NCBI GenBank assembly: GCA_937927945.1
Contig: CALEYW010000006.1
Coordinates: forward strand, 1-64,000
DNA from: an uncultured candidate division WPS-2 bacterium
Lineage (GTDB): Bacteria; Vulcanimicrobiota; Vulcanimicrobiia; Vulcanimicrobiales; Vulcanimicrobiaceae
Length of the DNA: 64,000 nucleotides
Direction of reading: 5' to 3'
A program made the translations under genes and the position numbers. This document shows, one piece after another, positions 45,762 through 53,449 of the stretch. The notes beneath the pieces were generated by a model, which did not search any database, was not told the origin of the DNA, and saw only the letters and a program-made list of their open reading frames with translations. Position 1 is the stretch's first letter. Every line of letters starts with the position of its first letter.

Positions 45762-46367
45762 ATGAGCTTGATCCCGATCGTCGTCGAACAGACCGCGCGC
45801 GGTGAACGGTCGTACGACATCTACTCGCGTTTGCTGCAGGAGCGCATCGTGTTCGTCACCGGTCCGGTCGACGACGTCATGGCCAACGTCGTCATCGCGC
45901 AATTGCTGTTTCTCGAACGCGAGGATCCCGAACGCGACATCGACATGTACATCAACAGCCCGGGCGGCAGCGTCAGCGCGGGCCTCGCGATGTACGACAC
46001 GATGCAGCTGATCCGGCCGCCCATCGCGACGATCTGCGCCGGGTTCGCCGCATCGGCCGCCTCGGTGCTCCTCACCGGCGGCGCGCCCGGAAAACGCATG
46101 GCGCTGCCCTACAGCAAGATCCTGATCCACCAGCCGTCGATCGGCCAAATCGGCGGACAAGCCACCGATATCGAAATCCACGCCCGGGAGCTCGTCGCGA
46201 CCCGCCGTATCATCGCCGAGATCTACGAACGCACCACGCGCAAGACAGCCGCCGAGATCCTGCGCGACCTCGAACGCGACTTCTACATGACGCCGAACGA
46301 GGCGCTCGAATACGGCATCATCGACAGCGTGCTGACCGGCGAGAATCGCAACGCTGCCGGCGCCTGA
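45762..46367 (+). CDS. clpP: ClpP serine protease subunit
   Basis: 201 residues. Proteolytic core of the Clp machine. The catalytic Ser98 lies in AGFAASAASVLL, His123 in ILIHQPSIG and Asp near 172 in ERDFYMTPNEALEYGIID. The NSPGGSVSAGLAMYDTMQ strand is typical. No clpX or tig is adjacent. A TATACT element ends 6 nt before the ATG and no ribosome site is visible, suggesting leaderless translation. Confidence 0.95.
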   Translation: MSLIPIVVEQTARGERSYDIYSRLLQERIVFVTGPVDDVMANVVIAQLLFLEREDPERDIDMYINSPGGSVSAGLAMYDTMQLIRPPIATICAGFAASAASVLLTGGAPGKRMALPYSKILIHQPSIGQIGGQATDIEIHARELVATRRIIAEIYERTTRKTAAEILRDLERDFYMTPNEALEYGIIDSVLTGENRNAAGA

Positions 46368-46438
46368 ATTCGCGCCTGCCCCCGCCGTTCGCCGGACCAG
46401 AGCGGGCGAGCGTTCGCTGTTCGGGGAAAGACGGTCGC

Positions 46439-47650
46439 ATGTCCGTTGCGGCTCCGGGCGCGAGACCGAATTCCTCCGCCCCGCTCACAATTGCAGACCG
46501 CCTGGCGGCGGTCGCCGCAGCGCTGGCGACGATCGCCGTTCTCGGGATCTTCTCGCGCTTTGCGCCGACCGTGTTCAACAATTTCGTGTGGGAGGCGCAC
46601 GGATGGCTGCACGGCTTCACCTACCTGCCGCACTTCCCCGGCGACTACATCGACGCCATTCCCTATCACGGACGCATGTACGTCTACGAAGCGCCGCTGC
46701 CGGCGGTGCTGCTGCTCCCCATGGTCGCGATCTGGGGGCTGCAGGCGAACGAGACCGTCCTGGCGATCCTGCTGAGCGCGCTCGGCATCGCCGCGGCGTG
46801 GCTCGTCGCGCGCCGCGTCGGCGTTCCGGTGCGCTGGACCATGCTGCTGGTCACGTTCCTGTTGTTCGGTACCAGCTACGCATACTGCGGCGCGACCGGC
46901 GACGTGTGGTTCATCGCCCATTCCGGCTCGGTCGCGTTCACGCTGTTGGCGATCGCCGAATGTCTCGGAAAACGGCGCCCGTGGGTGGTCGCGCTGTGGG
47001 CCCTGGCCGCGGCGTTCTGCCGCTACCCGATGTTCCTCGCCGCGCCGGCGTATCTCGTCGCCGTGTGGCCGCAGATCGTGCGTTCGCCGTGGAAACTGGC
47101 CCGCGCCGCCGGCGTCGTTGCGCTCTTCGCGATCCCGTCGATCTGGTACGACGAGGTTCGGTGGGGCACGATCGCCGACGCCGGCTTCACGAAGTTCTAC
47201 CGGATCATGGACATCGGGAGAACCGATCCGGCGCCGCCGTTCGCGCTCAAGAACCTCGCGATGCAGCTGCACTTCTATCTGGTGGAGCCGCCGCGGTTCG
47301 TGCACCAGCCGCCGTACCTCGTCGCGGGCATGTTAGGGACGGCCCTGACGTACACGAGCCCGGCACTGCTCATCGCGCTCTTCGCGCCGCTCCGGGAACG
47401 TGCGGTGCAGCTGTTGTGGTTCGCCGCTGCGTGCTGCGCGATCCCGGCGCTGCTCTACTACAGCACCGGGATGGTTCAACTCGGCGCGCGCCATGCGCTG
47501 GACTTCGTTCCGTTCTTGTACACGCTGATGGCGATCGCGATCAGGGCGCGGCCGCACTGGCTGTACGTTCCGTTTTTCGTGTGGTCGATCGCGTTCGGCA
47601 TCGTCGAGCTCGGCGTGTGGGAATGGAACCACCGCCTCGTCGGAGGCTAA
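46439..47650 (+). CDS. Multi-spanning membrane protein, GT-C glycosyltransferase-like
   Basis: 403 residues with about ten hydrophobic helices. A periplasmic loop after helix 1 with HFPGDYIDAIPYHGRMYVYEAPLPAVLLLP resembles the first loop of GT-C glycosyltransferases (PMT/ArnT type). The WRP-like and CRYPMFLAAP segments also fit. No sequence hallmark proves catalysis, and donor and acceptor are unknown. It follows clpP by 71 nt; the convergent lysozyme begins soon after its end. Confidence 0.65.
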   Translation: MSVAAPGARPNSSAPLTIADRLAAVAAALATIAVLGIFSRFAPTVFNNFVWEAHGWLHGFTYLPHFPGDYIDAIPYHGRMYVYEAPLPAVLLLPMVAIWGLQANETVLAILLSALGIAAAWLVARRVGVPVRWTMLLVTFLLFGTSYAYCGATGDVWFIAHSGSVAFTLLAIAECLGKRRPWVVALWALAAAFCRYPMFLAAPAYLVAVWPQIVRSPWKLARAAGVVALFAIPSIWYDEVRWGTIADAGFTKFYRIMDIGRTDPAPPFALKNLAMQLHFYLVEPPRFVHQPPYLVAGMLGTALTYTSPALLIALFAPLRERAVQLLWFAAACCAIPALLYYSTGMVQLGARHALDFVPFLYTLMAIAIRARPHWLYVPFFVWSIAFGIVELGVWEWNHRLVGG

Positions 47651-47666
47651 GCGAAGGCGCCGTTCG

Positions 47667-48467
47667 TCACGCGAGGAACAGCGCTCGTTCGGCGTCCCGG
47701 CGCCTCACTAGTCCTTGGAGCACCTCACCGCCCGCGTAGACGAAGCGCGTGAATTGGTCCGCCGCGCCGGCGTAGTCGCCGGTGTTGAGCACCGAGAGCA
47801 GCGTGGAGTTCTGGAGCGTTCCGGCACCGAGATTGTAGACGAAGCTCACGAGTGCGGCGAATTGATTGTCGCTCAAGGCGACCGTGACGGCCGCCGTCAC
47901 CGCTCGCTCCGCGCCGCGCACGTCGGACTGCAGGAGCGCCTCGGCCTGGGCTTGCGTGATGACGAGGTTCGGCGTGACGTCCGGACCCGTGTGGCCGTAG
48001 CCGATCGTCGGCACGCCGACCGCGTCGAGATAGGTCGTGACGTTGGTCGTGCCGCGGACGACCTGCGCGTAGCCCTCGAAATTTTTGATGAGGTTCAAAC
48101 CCTCGGCGTCGATCGTGCGGGCACCGTCGCCGCCGCCCTTCAGCGCGGCGACGACCTTCGCGTAGTAGACGCCCGCCGTCTGGGCGCCGATGATCCCGGC
48201 GAGGGGGCCGGCGTTGCCCAGTCCGTTCGCCTGCTTGAAGGCGTTGACGCCCGCGTCCGAGAGGTCGAGGCTCAGCGGCGGCCCGGCACAGAGCTTCGCG
48301 AAGGTCGCCACGGTCTGTGGGCCGATCACGCCCGGAGTCGAGAGACGCAACAACGCCTTGAGCGCGTCGAGGTCGGCGATCGGGAGCGCGGCGAGGATCG
48401 CGAGCGCGTTGCGCTCCTCCTCGGAGAGCGTCGTACGATCGACGTTCTGTACGGTTGCCGTAGACAT
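47667..48467 (-). CDS. GH24 (T4-type) lysozyme with N-terminal helical region
   Basis: 266 residues from the ATG at 48467. The GH24 domain occupies 120-260: NLIKNFEGY with Glu131, TYLDAVGVPTIGYGHTG with Asp148 and Thr154, and RRRDAERALFL at the end. The first 110 residues (with GVIGPQTVATFAKLC) resemble a peptidoglycan-binding helical module. No signal peptide. Lysozymes of this type are usually phage endolysins; no holin or other phage gene is nearby, so a domesticated or lone cargo gene is likely. Confidence 0.85.
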   Translation of the reverse strand: MSTATVQNVDRTTLSEEERNALAILAALPIADLDALKALLRLSTPGVIGPQTVATFAKLCAGPPLSLDLSDAGVNAFKQANGLGNAGPLAGIIGAQTAGVYYAKVVAALKGGGDGARTIDAEGLNLIKNFEGYAQVVRGTTNVTTYLDAVGVPTIGYGHTGPDVTPNLVITQAQAEALLQSDVRGAERAVTAAVTVALSDNQFAALVSFVYNLGAGTLQNSTLLSVLNTGDYAGAADQFTRFVYAGGEVLQGLVRRRDAERALFLA

Positions 48468-48597
48468 CCATCCCCTTGCTTTCACCCGCAGCAGCGGCGG
48501 CAAGGGGAGGCTTCATGCAACGCGGCCGAGCCCCTGCTCTATCACCCTACCGAACGGTTGGATGCCAATGGATCGGCGAACGCAGCCGTTTGGCCGG

Positions 48598-48626
48598 TTG
48601 ACACACTCGACGTTCCATAGTACAAA
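48598..48626 (+). promoter_or_regulatory. Promoter of the ilv-leu operon
   Basis: TTGACA at 48598-48603, a 17-nt spacer and TACAAA at 48621-48626. A start point about 7-10 nt further would fall at or just before the ATG of the leader peptide at 48637. -35 is consensus, -10 four of six. Confidence 0.7.
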
Positions 48627-48636
48627 CCATGCCACG

Positions 48637-48714
48637 ATGCAAACGCGCCTCGTCGTTCTTGTTAGCGTCCTTCTTGCGGTCCTTATTGATGGCCGGCGAG
48701 ACGCTTTCGCATAG
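48637..48714 (+). CDS. Branched-chain amino acid operon leader peptide
   Basis: 25 codons, MQTRLVVLVSVLLAVLIDGRRDAFA. Codons 5-17 contain five Leu, five Val and one Ile; the only other residues there are one Ser and one Ala. Leu is mainly CTT, Val is GTT or GTC and Ile is ATT, several of them rare in the neighbouring genes, which would sharpen stalling when charged tRNA is scarce. No Shine-Dalgarno precedes it and the promoter lies immediately upstream, so it is probably translated leaderless. It sits directly ahead of the attenuator and ilvC. Confidence 0.82.
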   Translation: MQTRLVVLVSVLLAVLIDGRRDAFA

Positions 48715-48775
48715 ACGACGACACCTAGGTCGCGACTACGAGAGCCCTCGCCGGAGAACCGGCGGGGGCTTTTTT
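48650..48775 (+). promoter_or_regulatory. Transcription attenuator with antiterminator and U-tailed terminator
   Basis: Region 2, CCGGCGAG at 48693-48700 near the end of the leader ORF, is perfectly complementary to region 3, CTCGCCGG at 48747-48754. Region 3 is also the 5' arm of the terminator AGCCCTCGCCGG/CCGGCGGGGGCT (48743-48770, one U-G pair, loop AGAA), which is followed by TTTTTT to 48775. A further 7-nt pairing, TCGTCGT 48650-48656 with ACGACGA 48715-48721, could be the pause or protector hairpin. A ribosome stalled on the Leu/Val codons leaves region 2 free to pair with region 3 (read-through); a ribosome at the UAG masks region 2 (termination). The ilvC ribosome site GGAGGA follows. 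Confidence 0.82.
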
Positions 48776-48795
48776 CATAGCTCTCCGGAGGAATC

Positions 48796-49833
48796 ATGGA
48801 CGCCTATTACGACCGCGACATCGATCGCGGCGCACTCGACGGAAAAACGATCGCCGTCATCGGCTACGGCAGTCAAGGGCGCGCGCAGGCGCTGAACCTG
48901 CACGACTCTCGCCAGCACGTCGTGGTCGGACTGCGCCCGGAATCGGCGAAGCGCGACGAAGCGCGCCGCGACGGACTGCCGGTCGCATCGGTCTCCGAAG
49001 CCGTCACCCAAGCCGACGTCGTGATGCTCCTCATCCCCGACGAAGAGCAGCCCGCGGTCTTCATGCGCGACATCGTCGAGCATCTGCGGCCCGGAATGGC
49101 GCTCGCGTTCTCGCACGGGTTCGGCATCCACTTCGGGACGATCGTGCCGCCGGTCGACATCGACGTCATCATGATCGCGCCCAAGGGTCCGGGACGGCTC
49201 GTCCGCACCGAGTACGAAGCGGGCCGCGGCGTGCCGTGTTTGATCGCGATCCACCAGGATCCGACCGGCAAGGCGAAGCCGCTCGCGCTGGCCTATGCTT
49301 CCGCGATCGGCGGCGGCCGTGCCGGCATCCTCGAGACGAATTTCCGGGAAGAGACCGAGACCGATCTCTTCGGCGAACAAGCCGTGCTGTGCGGCGGTCT
49401 CTCGGCCCTCGTGAAGGCCGGTTTCGAGACGCTCACCGAGGCCGGTTACGCGCCGGAGATGGCGTACTTCGAGTGCCTCCACGAGGTCAAACTGATCGTC
49501 GACCTGATGTACGAGCGCGGGATCGAAGGCATGCGCAACGCCATCAGCAACACCGCGAAGTACGGCGACTACACGCGCGGCGAACGCATCGTCAACGACG
49601 CGACGCGCGCCGAGATGCGCAAGATTCTGGGCGAGATCCAGAGCGGTCAGTTCGCCCAGGAGTGGGTCGCCGAGAACGCCGCCGGCAAGCCGTCGTTCCG
49701 CGCCTATCGCGAGAAGGCCGCGAAGCACGAGATCGAGCACGTCGGTCACGAGCTGCGCGGCTTGATGCCCTGGATGAACGAACGCGCCGCCGGCGAGCCG
49801 GCGGACGACGATCTCCGCTTCCGGGTCCTCTAA
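48796..49833 (+). CDS. ilvC: Ketol-acid reductoisomerase, class I
   Basis: 345 residues. Converts acetolactate (or acetohydroxybutyrate) to the dihydroxy acid using NADPH and Mg2+. The cofactor loop GYGSQGRAQALNL (24-36), SHGFGIHFG, IAPKGPGRLVRTEYEAGRGVPCLIAIHQD and the C-terminal ETDLFGEQAVLCGG and LMYERGIEGMRNAISNTAKYGDY segments are all present. First structural gene of the ilv-leu operon, after the attenuator, with the ribosome site GGAGGA. Confidence 0.97.
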   Translation: MDAYYDRDIDRGALDGKTIAVIGYGSQGRAQALNLHDSRQHVVVGLRPESAKRDEARRDGLPVASVSEAVTQADVVMLLIPDEEQPAVFMRDIVEHLRPGMALAFSHGFGIHFGTIVPPVDIDVIMIAPKGPGRLVRTEYEAGRGVPCLIAIHQDPTGKAKPLALAYASAIGGGRAGILETNFREETETDLFGEQAVLCGGLSALVKAGFETLTEAGYAPEMAYFECLHEVKLIVDLMYERGIEGMRNAISNTAKYGDYTRGERIVNDATRAEMRKILGEIQSGQFAQEWVAENAAGKPSFRAYREKAAKHEIEHVGHELRGLMPWMNERAAGEPADDDLRFRVL

Positions 49834-49839
49834 ACGATC

Positions 49840-51516
49840 ATGAACGGCGCGCAGGCGGTCGTCGAGGCGCTCGGACGCGAGGGAGTCGACTTCATCTTCG
49901 GCTACCCGGGCGGAGCGATCATGCCCATGTACGATGCGCTCTTTCAGCACCCCGTCCGGCACGTGTTGTGTCGCCACGAAGCGGCGGCGGTCTTCGCCGC
50001 GAGCGGCTACGCGCGTACGTCGGGGCGCGTCGGCGTCTGTTGCGCCACGTCGGGCCCGGGGGCGACGAACCTCGTCACCGGGCTCCTCGACGCGTTCATG
50101 GACAACGTTCCGGTCGTCGCGATCACGGGTCAAGTCCGCACCGAGCTGATGGGCACCGACGGCTTCCAAGAAGCCGACGTCTGCGCGATCACGCAAGGGA
50201 TCACCAAGCGCAACTTCCTGGTGACCGACTCGACCAAGATCGCCTCCACGCTGCACGAAGCGTTCGCGCTCGCGCGCAGCGGGCGGCCCGGACCGGTCCT
50301 GGTCGACATCCCTAACGATTTGCTCAAAGCACAGCTCGACGCCGCCTACGTCACCGACGCCGTCCGGCCCGCCGCGCGGCCCGCGACGAGCGCCCGGGTG
50401 TCGGAGGCGGCGGTGCGTGACGCGGTCGCGCGGATTCGGGCCGCACGGCGGCCGGTGGCGATCATCGGCGGCGGCGTCCGGGCCGGCGCGGTCGAAGCCT
50501 ACCGCACCTTCGTCTCACTGCTCGGCCTCCCGCACGCATCGACGATCATGGCGCTCGGTTCGGCCTCGCCGAACGATCCCGCCTATCTCGGCATGCTCGG
50601 GATGCACGGCCTCAAAGCCGCCAACAAAGCGGTGCAGCGCGCCGATCTGCTGATCGCGCTGGGGATGCGTTTCGACGACCGGGTGACCGGCAAGCCGGAT
50701 CGCTTCGCGCGCACGGCGGCGGTGATCCACGCCGACATCGACGCGACCGAATTCAACAAGATCATCCACGCCGACGTCTCGCTGCACGGCGATTTGCGCG
50801 ATACGCTCGAGGCGCTCGTCGCCGAGCTCGTGCGCACGCAGGTGCCGCGCTTCGACGACTGGGCGAGCGAAGCGCAGCAGCTCGGCGGCCCGTTGCCGAG
50901 CGACCGCGTCGGCGACCACGTCCTCTCCGCGACGGACGTGCTCGACCGGTTCTTCGCCGCGGTCCCCGACGACGCGGTCATCACGACCGACGTCGGTCAA
51001 CACCAGATGTGGACCGCGCAGCGCGCGCGTCCGGCGCACCCGCGCAACTACGCCACCTCGGCCGGCCTGGGCTCGATGGGATTCGGCTTCCCGGCCGCGA
51101 TCGGCGCGCAGTTCGCGCGTCCCGACGCACCGGTGTTCGCCATCGTCGGTGACGGCGGTTTCCAAATGTGCCTCCCGGAGCTCGCGACGCTACGGCGCTA
51201 CAACGTGCCGGCGAAGATCCTGTTGATCGACAACCAGAATCTCGGCATGGTCCGGCAATGGCAAGAGCTCTTCTTCTCCGAACGCTATTCGGCGACGAAC
51301 CTCGCCGACAATCCGGACTTCGCAGCGATCGCCCGCGCTTACGGGATCGAGGCGTTCTTTGTGAACGACCCGCACGATGCCGACGACGTGATCGCACGCT
51401 TCGTCGCGTATCGCGGACCCGCGCTGCTGCACGCGGCGTGTCACCCCACCGAAAACGTCTGGCCGATGATCCCCGCCGGGATGACGGTCGACGACCTGAT
51501 GGAAGCCCGAGCTTGA
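49840..51516 (+). CDS. ilvB: Acetolactate synthase large subunit
   Basis: 558 residues. Thiamine diphosphate enzyme that condenses two pyruvates, or pyruvate with 2-oxobutyrate. The catalytic glutamate is Glu47 in CRHEAAAVFAA; SGPGATN, a FAD-region FDDRVTGK segment and the ThDP site GDGGFQM with IDNQNLGMVRQWQELFF follow. It continues from ilvC by 6 nt. The stop overlaps the small subunit start by 4 nt (TTGA). Confidence 0.96.
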   Translation: MNGAQAVVEALGREGVDFIFGYPGGAIMPMYDALFQHPVRHVLCRHEAAAVFAASGYARTSGRVGVCCATSGPGATNLVTGLLDAFMDNVPVVAITGQVRTELMGTDGFQEADVCAITQGITKRNFLVTDSTKIASTLHEAFALARSGRPGPVLVDIPNDLLKAQLDAAYVTDAVRPAARPATSARVSEAAVRDAVARIRAARRPVAIIGGGVRAGAVEAYRTFVSLLGLPHASTIMALGSASPNDPAYLGMLGMHGLKAANKAVQRADLLIALGMRFDDRVTGKPDRFARTAAVIHADIDATEFNKIIHADVSLHGDLRDTLEALVAELVRTQVPRFDDWASEAQQLGGPLPSDRVGDHVLSATDVLDRFFAAVPDDAVITTDVGQHQMWTAQRARPAHPRNYATSAGLGSMGFGFPAAIGAQFARPDAPVFAIVGDGGFQMCLPELATLRRYNVPAKILLIDNQNLGMVRQWQELFFSERYSATNLADNPDFAAIARAYGIEAFFVNDPHDADDVIARFVAYRGPALLHAACHPTENVWPMIPAGMTVDDLMEARA

Positions 51517-51725
51517 CCTGTGACCTCACGCTGCGCGACTTCCGCAGCATCGCCCGCATCGTGAACCTGGCCCACCGCTTCAACTGTCGCTGCACGCGCG
51601 TCGACGCGACCGCGGACGCCGATGCCACTCAGGCGATGTTCGCCTTCGACGGCCCGGCGCTCGCGCTCACCCGGCTGCGCGCGCAAATCGACCGCATCCT
51701 CGCCTACGAGGCCTCACCTGAATGA
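51513..51725 (+). CDS. Short ACT-domain acetolactate synthase regulatory subunit (IlvM/IlvH-like)
   Basis: 70 residues from a TTG overlapping the ilvB stop. A single ACT-type fold is visible (LTLRDFRSIARIVNLAHRFNCRCTRVDAT then LALTRLRAQIDRILAYEAS). This is shorter than IlvH (about 160) and near IlvM (87), so the C-terminal domain of IlvH types is absent. It probably activates the large subunit and confers feedback by valine or leucine, by analogy. The ATGA overlap with leuA keeps it translationally coupled. Confidence 0.75.
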   Translation: MTCDLTLRDFRSIARIVNLAHRFNCRCTRVDATADADATQAMFAFDGPALALTRLRAQIDRILAYEASPE

Positions 51726-53449
51726 GCGCTATGAACACCCACCGCTACACCGCTTTTCCGTCGATTCCGCTGAGCGACCGGCAGTGGCCGGGACGTACGA
51801 TCGACCGTGCGCCGCTGTGGTGCAGCGTCGATCTTCGCGACGGCAATCAAGCGCTGGTCGAACCGATGGGGCCGGATCGCAAGCTGCGCATGTTCGACCT
51901 GCTCGTGCGGATGGGCTTCAAGGAGATCGAGGTCGGCTTTCCGTCCGCCTCGCAGCCGGACTTCGACTTCGTGCGGCAGCTGATCGACGAACGCCGCATC
52001 CCGGCCGACGTGACGATCCAGGTGCTGACCCAGGCGCGCAACGACTTGATCGACCGCACGATCGAAGCGATCGACGGCGCCCCGCGCGCGATCGTCCACG
52101 TCTACAACGCGACCTCGCCGCTGTTCCGCCGCGTCGTTTTCGGTTTGGACAACGCCGGCGTCATCGACGTCGCCGTCTCCGCCGTTACCCACATTCGTCA
52201 GCGGGCCCGAGAGATCGAGGCCCGCACGCATGTCCGGCTCGAGTATTCGCCCGAGACGTTCTCGGCGACCGAGCTCGAGTTCACCAAAGAGATCTGCGAA
52301 GCCGTGATGGACGCCTGGGGTCCGACGACGGAAGAACCGATCGTGCTCAATCTGCCGGCGACGGTGGAGTGCGCGGGGCCGAATGTCTATGCCGATCAGA
52401 TCGAGTGGATCCACCGCAACATCCGCCACCGCGACCGCGTCGTGCTCAGCCTGCACCCGCACAACGACCGCGGCACCGCGGTCGCCGCGGCGGAACTCGG
52501 CCTGATGGCCGGCGCCGACCGCGTCGAGGGGACGCTCTTCGGCAACGGCGAGCGCACCGGGAACGTCGACATCGTCACGCTGGCGCTCAACTTGTACACG
52601 CGAGGCGTCGAGCCGATGCTCGACCTGCGCGACATCCCCGCGATGGTCGAGATCGTCGAGGACTGCAACCGGCTGCCGGTGCACGCCCGTCACCCCTACG
52701 CCGGCGAGCTCGTCTTCACCGCGTTCTCGGGATCGCATCAGGACGCGATCAAGAAGGGCTTCGCGGCACTCGACCGCAGCGCCGGGGCGCTCTGGGAAGT
52801 TCCGTACCTGCCGCTCGATCCGAAGGACATCGGGCGTTCGTACGAAGCGGTCGTGCGGGTCAACAGCCAGTCCGGCAAGGGCGGCGTCGCCTACGTGCTG
52901 CACGCCGAGCAAGGCTACGAATTGCCGCGCGGGTTGCAGATCGACTTCAGCCGCGTGATCCAAGCGCGCAGCGAAGCGTCCGGCGGCGAGATCACGCCGC
53001 CCGAGATTCGCGATGCGTTCGACGCGACGTACGTGCACGGCGGCCGCTTGCGGCTGGCGGGTTATGTGACCACCAACGACGGTGTGGCGGGAACGCCGTG
53101 CACGATCGACGCGACGCTCACCGACGGGCTACGGCCGTTTACCATCTACGGCGACGGAACCGGACCGATCGACGCGTTCGTCGATGCGCTGCACCGCACG
53201 TTCGACGTCGGCATCCACGTGCGCGACTATCACGAGCACTCGCTGCGCGCCGGGGAGGACGCAGCCGCCGTGTCGTACGTCGAGGTCGACGTCGACGGAC
53301 GCAGCGTGTGGGGCGTCGGGATCGATGCGAACATCGTGACCGCGTCGCTGGCGGCGATCGTCAGCGCCGTCGGCAGGGTTCCGGCGGCCCTTCGTACCGC
53401 CGGAGACGATTTGGAGAATGAGGAAACAAGTGCGCCGGTCGCTGTTTGA
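51722..53449 (+). CDS. leuA: 2-isopropylmalate synthase, LeuA type 2
   Basis: 575 residues, the longer class typical of Actinobacteria and yeast (E. coli type 1 has 523). Condenses acetyl-CoA with 2-oxoisovalerate, first step to leucine. Catalytic features: VDLRDGNQALVEPM with the catalytic Arg, EIEVGFPSASQPDF, the metal-binding HPHNDRGTAVAAAE and NGERTGNVDI. The C-terminal LeuA allosteric domain (GTPCTIDATLTDGLRPFTIYGDGTGPIDAFVDALH) should bind leucine. Overlaps leuC by 32 nt. Confidence 0.96.
   Translation: MSAMNTHRYTAFPSIPLSDRQWPGRTIDRAPLWCSVDLRDGNQALVEPMGPDRKLRMFDLLVRMGFKEIEVGFPSASQPDFDFVRQLIDERRIPADVTIQVLTQARNDLIDRTIEAIDGAPRAIVHVYNATSPLFRRVVFGLDNAGVIDVAVSAVTHIRQRAREIEARTHVRLEYSPETFSATELEFTKEICEAVMDAWGPTTEEPIVLNLPATVECAGPNVYADQIEWIHRNIRHRDRVVLSLHPHNDRGTAVAAAELGLMAGADRVEGTLFGNGERTGNVDIVTLALNLYTRGVEPMLDLRDIPAMVEIVEDCNRLPVHARHPYAGELVFTAFSGSHQDAIKKGFAALDRSAGALWEVPYLPLDPKDIGRSYEAVVRVNSQSGKGGVAYVLHAEQGYELPRGLQIDFSRVIQARSEASGGEITPPEIRDAFDATYVHGGRLRLAGYVTTNDGVAGTPCTIDATLTDGLRPFTIYGDGTGPIDAFVDALHRTFDVGIHVRDYHEHSLRAGEDAAAVSYVEVDVDGRSVWGVGIDANIVTASLAAIVSAVGRVPAALRTAGDDLENEETSAPVAV

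Noticed and set aside
48629..48895. Alternative Leu-rich ORF in another frame of the ilv leader, starting ATG 48629
   Set aside because: It runs on through the terminator and into ilvC in the wrong frame; the 48637 ORF ends before the terminator in the position an attenuator needs.
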